From contig NZ_RWJX01000002.1 of NCBI RefSeq assembly GCF_004123805.1, positions 85,447-149,446 of the forward strand: 64,000 nucleotides of DNA, read 5' to 3'. Shown here piece by piece: positions 8,669-17,217 of the stretch (position 1 is the stretch's first letter; the number at the start of each line of letters is the position of its first letter). Under the pieces are notes generated by a model. The model made no database searches. It was given only the letters and a program-made list of their open reading frames with translations, and had not been told where the DNA came from. The position numbers were made by a program, and so were the translations under genes. The DNA comes from Cellulomonas endophytica (lineage in GTDB: Bacteria; Actinomycetota; Actinomycetes; Actinomycetales; Cellulomonadaceae).

Positions 8669-8702
8669 GCCGTCGGCGTCGCACTCCGCCGTCGGCGTCG
8701 CA
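8669..8702. repeat. Short direct repeat between the NERD and TetR genes
   Basis: GCCGTCGGCGTCGCA occurs twice, at 8669-8683 and 8688-8702, with a 19-base period. The gap 8563-8829 holds no gene I can support. Confidence 0.6.
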
Positions 8703-8829
8703 TCTGCAGGTGCGTCCCTGACGGCGAAGTGCGACGCACTCGCCGAGGGGCTCGGCCCGCCGCGGCCCGAGCGCGTCCGCCGTGGGCCGCTCGTCGTGGA
8801 GGAGGGGTGCATCCGCGCCCGAGGGACGG

Positions 8830-9408
8830 TCAGGGCATGAGGTCCGCGGCGACGCGCTGGGCGACCTCGGCGCGCTCCTCCGGCGTGCCGCCCAGGTCCG
8901 ACCCGGTGTGGCGGGCGGTGAGCACCGCCATGAGCGCCAGCCGCACGCGCAGCCGCTCCTCGACGCCGGCGCCCTCGGGCAGCGCCGCCTCCCACAGCCG
9001 GTGCTTGATGCGGTGGACGAGGTTCTCCGTGCCGGGCAGCCCCTGCAGGGCGACCTCGTTCTGCTGCACGCACCGCACGACGTCCGACATGCCGCCGGCG
9101 GTGGCCTCCCCGAGCCGGCGCAGCAGCTCCAGGCGGGTCTCCCGCGTGCGGGGCGCGGTGCGCACCCAGGAGATGAGGTCCTCGATCGTCGTGCCGACCT
9201 CGGCGACGAGGCTCTCGACGATCTCCTCCTTCGAGCGGAAGTGGTAGTAGACCGCCGCCTTCGTCACGCCCAGGTCCTCGGCGATCTCACGCAGCGACGT
9301 CTGGTCGTAGCCCTGCTCGGTGAAGCGGGCGAGGGCGCGGTCGCGGATGCGGTCACGGGTGTCCCCCCGCCGCCGGGCCCCGCTCGCCGTCTCCTCCGCC
9401 ACGCCCAT
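8830..9408 (-). CDS. TetR-family transcriptional repressor
   Basis: Repressor of 192 residues. The TetR helix-turn-helix occupies about residues 17-63: RDRALARFTEQGYDQTSLREI, then AEDLGVTKAAVYYHFRSKEEI, a canonical recognition helix. The C-terminal ligand domain is all-helical and variable. It is divergent from a 14-helix drug exporter, and the intergenic region carries a palindrome overlapping both promoters, so it very probably represses itself and the exporter until a drug-like ligand binds. The ligand is unknown. Confidence 0.94.
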   Translation of the reverse strand: MGVAEETASGARRRGDTRDRIRDRALARFTEQGYDQTSLREIAEDLGVTKAAVYYHFRSKEEIVESLVAEVGTTIEDLISWVRTAPRTRETRLELLRRLGEATAGGMSDVVRCVQQNEVALQGLPGTENLVHRIKHRLWEAALPEGAGVEERLRVRLALMAVLTARHTGSDLGGTPEERAEVAQRVAADLMP

Positions 9409-9428
9409 GGTCGATCTCCGAGTTCTAC

Positions 9429-9480
9429 TTGACGGCCGGTAAGTACCGGATCTACGTTGCCGACATCAACTTACCGGCCG
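9429..9480. promoter_or_regulatory. Divergent TetR/MFS promoter with perfect inverted repeats
   Basis: CGGCCGGTAAGT (9433-9444) is repeated as its exact reverse complement at 9469-9480, 24 bases apart. The left arm also forms the dyad CCGGTA-AG-TACCGG (9436-9449). For the exporter, TTGACG (9429-9434) and TACGTT (9453-9458) are 18 apart. For the repressor on the other strand, TTGATG (9464-9469) and TACTTA (9440-9445) are 18 apart. Operator arms therefore cover both promoters. Confidence 0.75.
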
Positions 9481-9588
9481 GCTAGGAGATTCCGCACCAG
9501 CCAGGCCCCACCCACTTCCGCCCGGTCCCGCACCTCGCGCGGTGCTCGGCGGGCACCTCCCCCCACCTCCTCGACGAGAGGCACGCCC

Positions 9589-11160
9589 GTGTCCCCCGAA
9601 CTCCCCCTCGACGAGCACCGCCGTCCCGGCCCCCGCCGGCCGGCCACGCCGTCGCCCCTGCCCTCGTCCGCCGCGTCGCTCCCGACGACCGCCGCCGCAC
9701 CCGACCCCCGCCGCTGGTGGGGCCTGGTGACCATCGGGCTCGCCCAGCTCATGGTCGTCCTCGACATGACCATCGTGAACATCGCCCTGCCGTCCGCGCA
9801 GGCCGACCTCGGGATCTCCGACGCCGACCGCCAGTGGGTCGTCACCGCCTACACGCTGGCCTTCGGCGGGCTGCTGCTCCTCGGCGGCCGCCTCGGCGAC
9901 GTCATCGGCCGCAAGCGCGCGCTGATCATCGGGCTCATCGGCTTCGCCGCCGCCTCCGCGCTCGGCGGCATCGCGGCGAACAGCGCCATGCTGCTGTCCG
10001 CCCGCGCCCTGCAGGGCGTCTTCGCGGCGCTGCTCGCGCCGGCCGCCCTGTCGCTGCTCACCGTGACGTTCACCGAGCCCCGCGAGCGCGCCCGCGCCTT
10101 CGGCATCTACGGCGCGATCGCCGGTGGCGGCAGCGCCGTCGGGCTCGTCCTCGGCGGCGTGCTCACCGAGTACCTCGATTGGCGCTGGTGCCTCCTGGTG
10201 AACGCGCCCATCGCCATCGCGGCGGTCGTCGGCGCGACGCTCTTCCTCCAGGACCGCCGCGGCGCCGGCACCGTCCGCACCCGCCTCGACGTGCCCGGTG
10301 CCGTCCTGGCCAGTGGCGGCCTCCTCGCCGTCGTGTACGGGCTGAGCGAGGCCGAGCAGGCGGGCTGGACGTCCGGGCTCGTGCTCGGCTCGTTCGCGCT
10401 GGGCACCGCGCTGCTGGTGGCGTTCGTCCTCGTCGAGCGCCGCACGCCCCACGCGCTGCTGCCGCTGCGGATCCTGCGCGACCGCAACCGCGCCGGCGCC
10501 CTGCTCGCGATCGGCCTGTCGACGACGGGCATGTTCGGGGTCTTCCTCTTCCTCACCTACTTCATGCAGGTCGTGCAGGGCTGGTCGCCGGTGCTCACGG
10601 GCCTGGCGTTCCTGCCCATGACGGCGGGCATGATGACCGGCTCCGTCGGCATCTCCGCCCGGCTGCTCCCCCGCGTCGGCCCGCGCCGGCTCATGGTCCC
10701 GGGCCTGCTGCTCGGCGCCGCGGCGCTCACGTGGTTCACGCAGCTCGAGGTCGGCGCCTCCTACGTCACGCACGTCCTCCCCTCGCTCCTCGTGCTCGGG
10801 CTCGGCATGGGCATGACCTTCATGGCGGCGATGAGCACCGGCACGTCCGGTGTGAGCGGTCCCGACGCCGGCGTGGCCTCGGCCACCGTGAACACCGCCC
10901 AGCAGGTCGGCGGCTCGATCGGCATCGCGCTGCTCAACACCGTCGCCACGTCCGCCACGGCCTCGTGGATCGCCGCGAACGGCGCCGGCGACCCCGCCGC
11001 CGCCACGGTGCACGGCTTCACCACGGCCATCTGGGTGTCCGTCGGCGCCCTCGCGCTGGCGGCCCTCGTCGCCGGGACGCTCATCACCCTGCGCCCGACC
11101 GACCGCCGGCCCTCACCCGCCGAGCGCGCGGAGGCGGAGGAGCTCGTCGCCGGCGTCTGA
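9589..11160 (+). CDS. MFS drug:H+ antiporter, DHA2 (EmrB/QacA) family
   Basis: Inner-membrane multidrug exporter of about 523 residues with 14 predicted helices. Motif D1-like LMVVLDMTIVNIALPSAQ lies in helix 1, motif A reads GGRLGDVIGRKRAL after helix 2, and the motif C region GGGSAVGLVLGGVL is in helix 5. The N-terminal 40 residues are Pro/Ser-rich and cytoplasmic. The GTG start follows a GAGAGG site; longer in-frame readings would begin inside the operator. The divergent TetR gene and operator say it is a repressor-controlled efflux pump. Substrates cannot be told from sequence. Confidence 0.93.
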   Translation: MSPELPLDEHRRPGPRRPATPSPLPSSAASLPTTAAAPDPRRWWGLVTIGLAQLMVVLDMTIVNIALPSAQADLGISDADRQWVVTAYTLAFGGLLLLGGRLGDVIGRKRALIIGLIGFAAASALGGIAANSAMLLSARALQGVFAALLAPAALSLLTVTFTEPRERARAFGIYGAIAGGGSAVGLVLGGVLTEYLDWRWCLLVNAPIAIAAVVGATLFLQDRRGAGTVRTRLDVPGAVLASGGLLAVVYGLSEAEQAGWTSGLVLGSFALGTALLVAFVLVERRTPHALLPLRILRDRNRAGALLAIGLSTTGMFGVFLFLTYFMQVVQGWSPVLTGLAFLPMTAGMMTGSVGISARLLPRVGPRRLMVPGLLLGAAALTWFTQLEVGASYVTHVLPSLLVLGLGMGMTFMAAMSTGTSGVSGPDAGVASATVNTAQQVGGSIGIALLNTVATSATASWIAANGAGDPAAATVHGFTTAIWVSVGALALAALVAGTLITLRPTDRRPSPAERAEAEELVAGV

Positions 11161-11889
11161 CCCGCACGAGCCCCTCGCCGCTACCCCCGCACCCGCCCCA
11201 GGGCGAGGTGTGGGGGTAGCGGCGGAAACGCACGACGACCGAGGTCCGGCTGAGGCCCGCGCGGTCGCCGCCCGCCGCAGCGCCTCGAGCTCGGCGGCCA
11301 GGAGGGCGACGTCGGCGGCCGAGGCCGGGAGGACCCCGCCCCTCCGGTCGCGCATGGGCACGACCTCGGCGGTCCGGCCGTCGGACAGCACGAGCCGGAC
11401 ACCGGGGAGCGACTGCCCCTGCCCCAGCGACACGGTCGCCACGTCGACGCGGTCGACCGCGGACCACGCCGCGCCGAGCACGAGCGGGTCCCGCCGTCGG
11501 GCCAGGAGATCGACACCACCGAGGCCGAAGGCCAGCACGCCGCACGCGCTCGCGCGCACCTCCGGCGAGGCGGTGGGTCCCGCGACGGCACCGAGGAACA
11601 CGCCCTCCGCATCCCACCCGGGGCGGTGACGGCGGACGAGGGACCGCAGGGACGCGACCCGTCGGCGCGCGCCGAGCCACCACCCGAGCACCAGGAGACC
11701 TATCAGGATCCCGACGACGAGGACCACCTGCAGACCGACCACGCCGTGCCGCACTACTCGCGCGGCTGCCAACGGCACGACCACCACCCAGTACGGCCAC
11801 CCGGGCACGAAGGACCGACGCCGGGGCCCTCCGACGAGGCCGACCTCGCCCGGCGTTCCCGTCCTCGTGCTGCTCGCACGCGTCGCCAT
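11113..11889 (-). CDS. Small membrane protein with PH-like domain
   Basis: Unrecognised protein of about 258 residues. Residues 30-75 hold two hydrophobic helices (YWVVVVPLAAARVV and VVLVVGILIGLLVLGWWLG). The part after residue 90 is soluble and strand-rich, with WSAVDRVDVATVSLG and VRLVLSDGRTAEVVPM, which looks like the PH-like domain of small actinobacterial membrane proteins. The open frame continues through the hairpin at 11176-11224 and ends 48 bases inside the opposing exporter gene, so the last 60 or so residues (Pro/Gly/Ala-rich) may be poorly constrained. ATG chosen at 11889; no upstream ribosome site is obvious. Confidence 0.6.
   Translation of the reverse strand: MATRASSTRTGTPGEVGLVGGPRRRSFVPGWPYWVVVVPLAAARVVRHGVVGLQVVLVVGILIGLLVLGWWLGARRRVASLRSLVRRHRPGWDAEGVFLGAVAGPTASPEVRASACGVLAFGLGGVDLLARRRDPLVLGAAWSAVDRVDVATVSLGQGQSLPGVRLVLSDGRTAEVVPMRDRRGGVLPASAADVALLAAELEALRRAATARASAGPRSSCVSAATPTPRPGAGAGVAARGSCGSDAGDELLRLRALGG
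11176..11224. terminator. Strong hairpin at the 3' end of the MFS gene
   Basis: CGCCGCTACCCCC (11176-11188) pairs perfectly with GGGGGTAGCGGCG (11212-11224); five further pairs, one G:U, extend the stem inwards. No T-tract follows. It lies 15 bases after the exporter stop and inside the 3' end of the opposing frame. Confidence 0.65.
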
Positions 11890-12135
11890 GCCGACCACCC
11901 GCCCCACCACCCGTCGCCTCCCTGACGACGCGCGGACCGTAGCCGCGCTCGCGCACCGGCCGCCCTCGTCCGTCCACAGGGCCCGTGGCAGAGCGGTCGA
12001 CCGCCCCGCCCTCGGCGCTGGGCGGGCTCGACTGCCCGACGAGAGCCGGTGAGGCACCGGTCCGCCGTTCCCGCCCTCCTGGGCAGGCCACGGCGCTACG
12101 GTCCTGGTCCTCATCGCACGCACCCGGAGGCACTG

Positions 12136-12582
12136 ATGCCCGAGCCCGTCACCTGGACGACCGAGCTGTTCGAGGCGCGCCCCGGGGTCACCGGCATCCC
12201 CGTGCCGCCCGAGGTCCTCGCCGCGATCGGCGCCGGGAAGCGGCCCGCCCTCGTCGTGACGGTCGGCGCGCTGACCTACCGCACGACCGTCGGGACCATG
12301 GGCGGGCAGCAGCTCCTCGCGCTCAACAAGGAGCGCCGGGCGGAGGCGGCCGTCGACGTCGGCGTGCCGCTGGAGATCACCGCCGTGCTCGACGAGGCCC
12401 CGCGCGAGGTCGAGGTGCCCGCGGACCTGGCCGCCGCGCTCGACGCCGCCGGACGGCGCGCCGCCTTCGACGCGCTCGCCCCCAGCCGTCGCAAGGCCGC
12501 CGTCGACGGCGTCCTCGGTGCGAAGGCGGAGGCGACCCGCGCCCGGCGCGTCGCCGCGGTGGTCGACGGGCTGGCGGGCTGA
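12136..12582 (+). CDS. DUF1905/YdeI-OmpD-type small protein
   Basis: Cytoplasmic protein of 148 residues. The N-terminal two thirds form a DUF1905-type domain: IPVPPEVLAAIGAGKRPALVV, then TYRTTVGTMGGQQLLALNK and VGVPLEITAVLDEAPREVEVP. The C-terminal 50 residues carry the YdeI/OmpD-associated pattern AALDAAGRRAAFDALAPSRRK and end in a helical Ala/Arg-rich segment. Biochemical function of the family is unknown. The ATG is preceded by GGAGG at five bases, and a -10-like TACGGT lies at 12096-12101. It stands alone between oppositely oriented genes. Confidence 0.83.
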   Translation: MPEPVTWTTELFEARPGVTGIPVPPEVLAAIGAGKRPALVVTVGALTYRTTVGTMGGQQLLALNKERRAEAAVDVGVPLEITAVLDEAPREVEVPADLAAALDAAGRRAAFDALAPSRRKAAVDGVLGAKAEATRARRVAAVVDGLAG

Positions 12583-12686
12583 CCGAGCCGCCCCCAGCAC
12601 CGGCCGCACGGGCAGCGCCCACCGCGCCGCACGGCAGCGAGCGGCTCCGCCGGTAGGGTCGGCCCCCGCGACGGGGGAGGTCGGCC

Positions 12687-14327
12687 ATGACGGCTGCGCA
12701 GGGACGACGAGCGGGTGCTGCTCTGGTGGTGGCGCTCCTGGCCGCGGGCTGCACCGGCGGCGAGGTGACGCCCCCACCGTCCGACCCGCCGTCGGCCGCG
12801 GCCGGCGCCACCGCCTCCCCGGAGCCGACGAGCAGCGGCGCCGCCGACGCCGAGAACGCCCCCCGGGTCGTCGAGACGACGCTCCTCGGCGACCCGGTCA
12901 GCCTCGAGGTCGGCCCGCTCGTCGTGCAGGGGGACGTCGCCGTGCTGCGGCTCGCGACGGTGACGAGCAGCACGACCTTCCTCATGACGGCGATGGCGGA
13001 GTCCTTCGAGGGCGCGAGCCCGGGTCCTACCGGCGTGCGGCTGCTCGACCGCGGCGCGGGCACGGTCCTGGTGCCGGCGCGCACCGCCACCGGCGCCCCG
13101 GCCACGACGAGCAACACCAGCCCCGGCGGGCCGGCCACCGACGCCGCCGTCCGGGCCGTCGGAGAGGGCGCCTCCGTCGTCTACGGGATCTACGCGGTCC
13201 CGACCGGGGACACGGTCGACGTCGTGCTCACCGAGGGCGGCACGGTCGCCGGCATCCCGGTCGTCGACGTGGCCGACGCGTCGGAGTGGACCGTGCCGCT
13301 GGAGGAGATCTCCGAGCCGGTCGCCGACGCCCGGGCCCTGCCGCTGGAACGGTGGGTGGAGCTTCTCGACGGCGAGGTGCGGACACGGGACACCCCCGAG
13401 CAGGTCGCGCTGGACCTGGCGTCGGACGTGCTCTTCGCGAGCGACTCCGACGCCCTCGGGCCTGACGCCGAGGGCGCCCTCGCCGCGCTCGCCGCGCAGG
13501 TGACGGCCGCCGGTGACGGCGCCGGTGGCGCGCTGACGGTCGTCGGGCACACCGACGACGTCGCGGACGACCCCTACAACCTCGACCTGTCCCGGCGCCG
13601 TGCCGCCGCCGTCGCGTCGCGGCTGGGGCAGCTCGTGGACCTGTCGTCGTGGACCGTGACCGTCGACGGCCGCGGTGAGGCGGAGCCCCTCGTCCCGGGG
13701 ACCGACCCCGCGTCGCGCGCGCTCAACCGCCGCGTGCAGGTGCTGCTCGCGCGGCCCGCCGCCGCCGCGGAGGACACCGCCGCGACGGTGGACACGGCGG
13801 CGCCGATCGTCGACGACGGCACGCCCCTCCCCCCGCCGGCAGGCCCGACCGCCACCGGCGACGAGGGGGTCGACATCGTCGACTCCGGCATCCCCGTGCA
13901 GGTGCGCCTGCCGGAGGTGCGGCGGCTCGGCGGGATGCTCGTCGGCGACCTGGAGGTCACGAACGAGGGCACGACGTACCTCACCGCGACCGCCTTCGGG
14001 CTGGGGGCCTCCGACGCCCGCGGCGCCAACGACACGACCCTGATCTGGGCGGCGACCAACGTGACCCTCCCTGTCGGCAGCACGCGCGTCTACCCGCTGG
14101 ACTACGTCGGCCGTCCGGAGCCCCTGCGCCGCGAGCCCATGGCGGACCGCACGATCACCGGTGTCGGTCCGGGCGACACCCGGATCGTCAGCGTCGTGTG
14201 GCCCGACACGGGCCAGGACACGGTCGTCGTGGAGGTCGCGCCGCACCAGGTGGACTCGTACCTCGGCCTCGTCCCGCCGCCCCCGGCCCCGTTCCGCCTC
14301 ACGGACGTCCCGGTCGTCGAGGGCTGA
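12687..14327 (+). CDS. Secreted lipoprotein with OmpA-family C-terminal domain
   Basis: Exported protein of 546 residues. The signal peptide ends in lipobox LAAGC at about residue 24, followed by a Pro/Ser/Thr-rich linker. Residues about 250-355 form an OmpA-like peptidoglycan-associated domain, with VGHTDDVADDPYNLDLSRRRA and GRGEAEP, including the Asp and Arg that normally bind diaminopimelate. The region before it is strand-rich and unassigned; the region after residue 380 looks like another beta-sandwich of about 150 residues. ATG follows GGGGGAGG, and TAGGGT at 12655-12660 could be its -10. Such proteins tether the membrane to peptidoglycan. Confidence 0.85.
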   Translation: MTAAQGRRAGAALVVALLAAGCTGGEVTPPPSDPPSAAAGATASPEPTSSGAADAENAPRVVETTLLGDPVSLEVGPLVVQGDVAVLRLATVTSSTTFLMTAMAESFEGASPGPTGVRLLDRGAGTVLVPARTATGAPATTSNTSPGGPATDAAVRAVGEGASVVYGIYAVPTGDTVDVVLTEGGTVAGIPVVDVADASEWTVPLEEISEPVADARALPLERWVELLDGEVRTRDTPEQVALDLASDVLFASDSDALGPDAEGALAALAAQVTAAGDGAGGALTVVGHTDDVADDPYNLDLSRRRAAAVASRLGQLVDLSSWTVTVDGRGEAEPLVPGTDPASRALNRRVQVLLARPAAAAEDTAATVDTAAPIVDDGTPLPPPAGPTATGDEGVDIVDSGIPVQVRLPEVRRLGGMLVGDLEVTNEGTTYLTATAFGLGASDARGANDTTLIWAATNVTLPVGSTRVYPLDYVGRPEPLRREPMADRTITGVGPGDTRIVSVVWPDTGQDTVVVEVAPHQVDSYLGLVPPPPAPFRLTDVPVVEG

Positions 14328-14406
14328 CCCGCTGCGACACGTCGGCGGCGCGGTCGCGTCCTCCCCCGGCCGGCAGGGCACGCGCTCGTCGTGCGGGGCA
14401 TCCGGG

Positions 14407-15294
14407 TCAGGCGCTCGTCGTGACCGCCGTCCGCGCGCCGCCCGTCACGCGCAGGAGCTCCAGGGCCTGGGCGGCCGAGCTCCCGGCGGGCGCCGAGTGC
14501 ACGACGATCTTCGCGTCCGAGCCGGGGGCGGTGAGCACGTCGCAGTCGAGCAGGACCGGGCCGACGACCGGGTGGAGCACCGTCTTGAGCGCCGACTGGT
14601 GCTCGCCCGTCGCGCCGCTGTCCCACAGCCGCGCGAACCGCCGGCTGTCACGGTGCAGCTCGGCGACGAGGGCCCGCAGCCCGCGGTCGTCCGGGTAGCG
14701 GCCGGCCGCCACCCGCAGGTCCGCGACGAGCGCCGCCTCGAACGCCGCGATGTGCTCCCGGTCGGCCCCCGACCCCTGCTCGCCGACCGAGGAGGGCACC
14801 GCCGCGTGGCCCGTGCCGAGGAACCGGGTGCGGACGAGGTTGCGCTCCGTCCCCGGCAGGAGGCCGGGGTCGCCGAGCAGCGCCGACCACAGCGGGGTCC
14901 AGGTGATGAGGTCCCACGACGCGCTGAACACGGCGACCGGCAGCTCGGTCAGCCGGTGCACGAGGCGCACGATCCCGGGCGGGAGGTGGGTCGAGACCGT
15001 CGTCGGGCGCGGGGGCAGCAGGCCCGCCAGCACGTGCAGGTGGTCCCGCTCGTCGTCGGACAGCTGCAGCGCCCGCGCGAGCGCGCTCACCACCTGGGCG
15101 GACGGGTGCGTCGCCCGTCCCTGCTCGAGGCGCACCACGTAGTCGACGGACAGGCCCGCCAGGTGCGCGAGCTCCTCGCGGCGCAGCCCGCGGGCCCGCC
15201 GTCGGCCGGTCGCCACCCCGACGTCCGCGGGGTCGAGCCGGTCCCGCCACCGCCGCAGCGCCGTCCCGAGCGTCTCGGTCACCGTGTCCGTCAC
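14407..15294 (-). CDS. XRE-family regulator with MmyB-like ligand-binding domain
   Basis: Transcriptional regulator of 295 residues. An N-terminal Cro/C1 helix-turn-helix covers about residues 30-85 (RRRARGLRREELAHLAGLS and YVVRLEQGRATHPS, the usual actinobacterial start). Residues 110-280 match the MmyB-like PAS-type ligand domain, with PVAVFSASWDLITWTPLWSAL and NLVRTRFL. GTG start. It faces a short-chain dehydrogenase across 114 bases that hold a dyad, the standard arrangement in which this regulator class controls a neighbouring oxidoreductase. Known relatives may bind fatty acids; the ligand here is unknown. Confidence 0.92.
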   Translation of the reverse strand: MTDTVTETLGTALRRWRDRLDPADVGVATGRRRARGLRREELAHLAGLSVDYVVRLEQGRATHPSAQVVSALARALQLSDDERDHLHVLAGLLPPRPTTVSTHLPPGIVRLVHRLTELPVAVFSASWDLITWTPLWSALLGDPGLLPGTERNLVRTRFLGTGHAAVPSSVGEQGSGADREHIAAFEAALVADLRVAAGRYPDDRGLRALVAELHRDSRRFARLWDSGATGEHQSALKTVLHPVVGPVLLDCDVLTAPGSDAKIVVHSAPAGSSAAQALELLRVTGGARTAVTTSA

Positions 15295-15334
15295 GGGCCC
15301 ATCCTCGCGCTCCCCGCCGGTGCGGCGGCAGGCT

Positions 15335-15363
15335 CGACGGTGGTACCGCCGGTCCTACCGTCG
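15335..15363. promoter_or_regulatory. Dyad in the regulator/SDR intergenic region
   Basis: CGACGGT (15335-15341) and ACCGTCG (15357-15363) are exact inverted arms with a 15-base spacer. The right arm overlaps TACCGT (15356-15361), a possible -10 for the SDR gene. Candidate operator of the XRE/MmyB regulator. Confidence 0.5.
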
Positions 15364-15408
15364 CGAGGGGCACTGGCAGACCCTCGGCGTGGCCCGGAGG
15401 GTGGAGCC

Positions 15409-16104
15409 ATGACCACGACACTGATCACCGGGGCCAACAAGGGCCTCGGGTACGAGTCCGCCCGCCGCCTCCTCGCCCTCGGCCACACCGTGCTCGTCGG
15501 CGCCCGCGACCCCGAGCGCGGCCGGGCCGCCGCCGACGCGCTCGGTGCGCGCTTCGTCCCCCTCGACGTCACGGACGACGCGTCCGTCGCGGCCGCCGTC
15601 GCCGACGTCGAGGCCCACGAGGGCACCCTGGACGTGCTCGTCAACAACGCGGGCGTCGCGGGCTCCTCGTCGCCGGTCGAGACCTTGACCGCCGCGGACG
15701 CGGAAGCCGTCTTCGCGACGAACGTGCTCGGCGTCGTCCGCACGACGCAGGCGTTCCTGCCCCTGCTGCGCCGCTCGGGCGCCCCCGTCGTCGTCAACGT
15801 CACCAGCGGCCTCGGCTCCTTCGCCGCGGTGCACGACGAGGCCCGCATCGAGTCCAAGGTCGTCGCACCGTTCTACACCGCGTCGAAGTCGGCCGTCACG
15901 ATGCTCACCGTGCAGTACGCCAGGGCCCTCCCCGAGCTGCGGGTCAACGCCGTCGACCCCGGGTACACCGCCACCGACCTGAACGGCAACAGCGGGCCGC
16001 AGACGGTCACGGAGGGCACCGACGCCATCGTCGCGATGGCGACCATCGGCGCCGACGGACCGACCGGCACGCTGCAGGACCGCGAGGGCGTCCTGGCCTG
16101 GTGA
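15409..16104 (+). CDS. Short-chain dehydrogenase/reductase
   Basis: NAD(P)-dependent oxidoreductase of 231 residues, classical SDR length. TGANKGLG near residue 7 is the cofactor glycine motif, NNAGVAG near 82 is the structural motif, and the active site shows Ser in VTSGLGS with YTASK about 25 residues later. The C-terminal VDPGYTATDLNGN is typical of SDRs that reduce carbonyls. A purine-rich GGAGGGTGGAG precedes the ATG. It is divergent from an MmyB-type regulator that probably controls it. Substrate unknown. Confidence 0.93.
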   Translation: MTTTLITGANKGLGYESARRLLALGHTVLVGARDPERGRAAADALGARFVPLDVTDDASVAAAVADVEAHEGTLDVLVNNAGVAGSSSPVETLTAADAEAVFATNVLGVVRTTQAFLPLLRRSGAPVVVNVTSGLGSFAAVHDEARIESKVVAPFYTASKSAVTMLTVQYARALPELRVNAVDPGYTATDLNGNSGPQTVTEGTDAIVAMATIGADGPTGTLQDREGVLAW

Positions 16105-16112
16105 CGCGCGCA

Positions 16113-16139
16113 CCGGGCGGCGAGGGGGTCGTCGCCCGG
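16113..16139. terminator. Weak GC-rich hairpin between convergent genes
   Basis: CCGGGCG (16113-16119) pairs with CGCCCGG (16133-16139) between the SDR stop and the stop of the opposing DUF429 gene. No T-tract. Confidence 0.4.
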
Positions 16140-16146
16140 CCGTCCG

Positions 16147-17055
16147 TCACGGCGAGGAGGAGAGCTCCGCCGCGACGACCCGCACGAGGCGCTCCGCCGC
16201 GTCCCGCGTGAGGGACGGCATCTCGACGAGGACCGCCTCGACCGCGCGACGGTGCCGCACCTCGGTGCCGTCGAGGCCGACCGGTGCCGCGGCCCTCGCC
16301 GGACGCCGCGGGGCCGGCGGCGTGGGCAGGCCCGGCACGACGATGTAGCCGTCCTCGACCGTGCCGAGCACCACCATGCGGTCGCGCTCGGTGGCCCAGA
16401 GCCAGGCGAGGTGGGCGCAGACGATCGCGTCCACCTCGTCCTCGATGCGGTCGAGGTCGACGGGGCGGGTCGCCTGCACGGCCGCGTCCCGCAGGTGCTG
16501 CCAGCGGGCGTTCGACGCCAGCCCGAGCAGAGGCCCGGCGACGCGCTCGAGGTGGTCGAGCAGCACCCGCCAGGCGGCCGACCGCGACTCCAGGTCGCGT
16601 CCCGGCTTCGACTTGTACGGGATCACCCGCTCCAGCCCGAAGAGCACCACCATCGCCGGGTGCGGGTAGACCTCGATCGCCACCGAGGTGTGCGCGTCGG
16701 GACGCACGTCGGGGTCGACCGTCCATCCGTGCCGCTGGGCCAACCGCTCGCCCCGGGGCGGGTCGAAGTGCCGGTTGCTGCGGTTGGCGGGGTAGGCGCC
16801 GGCGGCGTAGCGCCCGAAGTGCTGCGTCACGAGCCGCTCCGCCGGGCGCATCCCCGTGAGGTTCGGCACGACGAGGGGCGCGTCGATCGCCGAGACGACG
16901 GGCGCGCCCGCCGTGTGCGTCCGCACGACGGCGTCGAGCTCCTCGTCGGTCACGACGCTGCTCGAGTGCACGAGGCAGCCGGCCTCGTCGAGCACCGCCA
17001 CCCCTGTCCTGGCGGTGGGCCCCCAGGCGAGGTCGATCCCGACGAAGCGCGTCAT
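16147..17055 (-). CDS. DUF429 predicted RNase H-like nuclease
   Basis: Protein of 302 residues of the DUF429 family, predicted to adopt an RNase H-like fold. It opens with FVGIDLAWGP, where the Asp after the first strand is the presumed metal ligand, then VSAIDAPLVVPN, and later IEVYPHPAMVVLFG and RIEDEVDAIVCAHLAWLWA, which carry the other conserved acids. Length is normal for the family. ATG start; no signal peptide. Function is predicted from fold only. It is convergent with the SDR gene and has no obvious operon partners. Confidence 0.87.
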   Translation of the reverse strand: MTRFVGIDLAWGPTARTGVAVLDEAGCLVHSSSVVTDEELDAVVRTHTAGAPVVSAIDAPLVVPNLTGMRPAERLVTQHFGRYAAGAYPANRSNRHFDPPRGERLAQRHGWTVDPDVRPDAHTSVAIEVYPHPAMVVLFGLERVIPYKSKPGRDLESRSAAWRVLLDHLERVAGPLLGLASNARWQHLRDAAVQATRPVDLDRIEDEVDAIVCAHLAWLWATERDRMVVLGTVEDGYIVVPGLPTPPAPRRPARAAAPVGLDGTEVRHRRAVEAVLVEMPSLTRDAAERLVRVVAAELSSSP

Positions 17056-17217
17056 CGGTCCTGTCTACCGGTCAGGTCCGACATCCGTCGGTCCCGCCGG
17101 GCCGGCGCGTCCACAGGAGGCAGGTCACCCGTCCCGGCGATGGTCCCGGCGACGGGGCGGCGTCCGCTCCGCGGCCGGCGCGTGGTCGTGTGCCGCACGC
17201 CGGCGGCGGACGACGCG

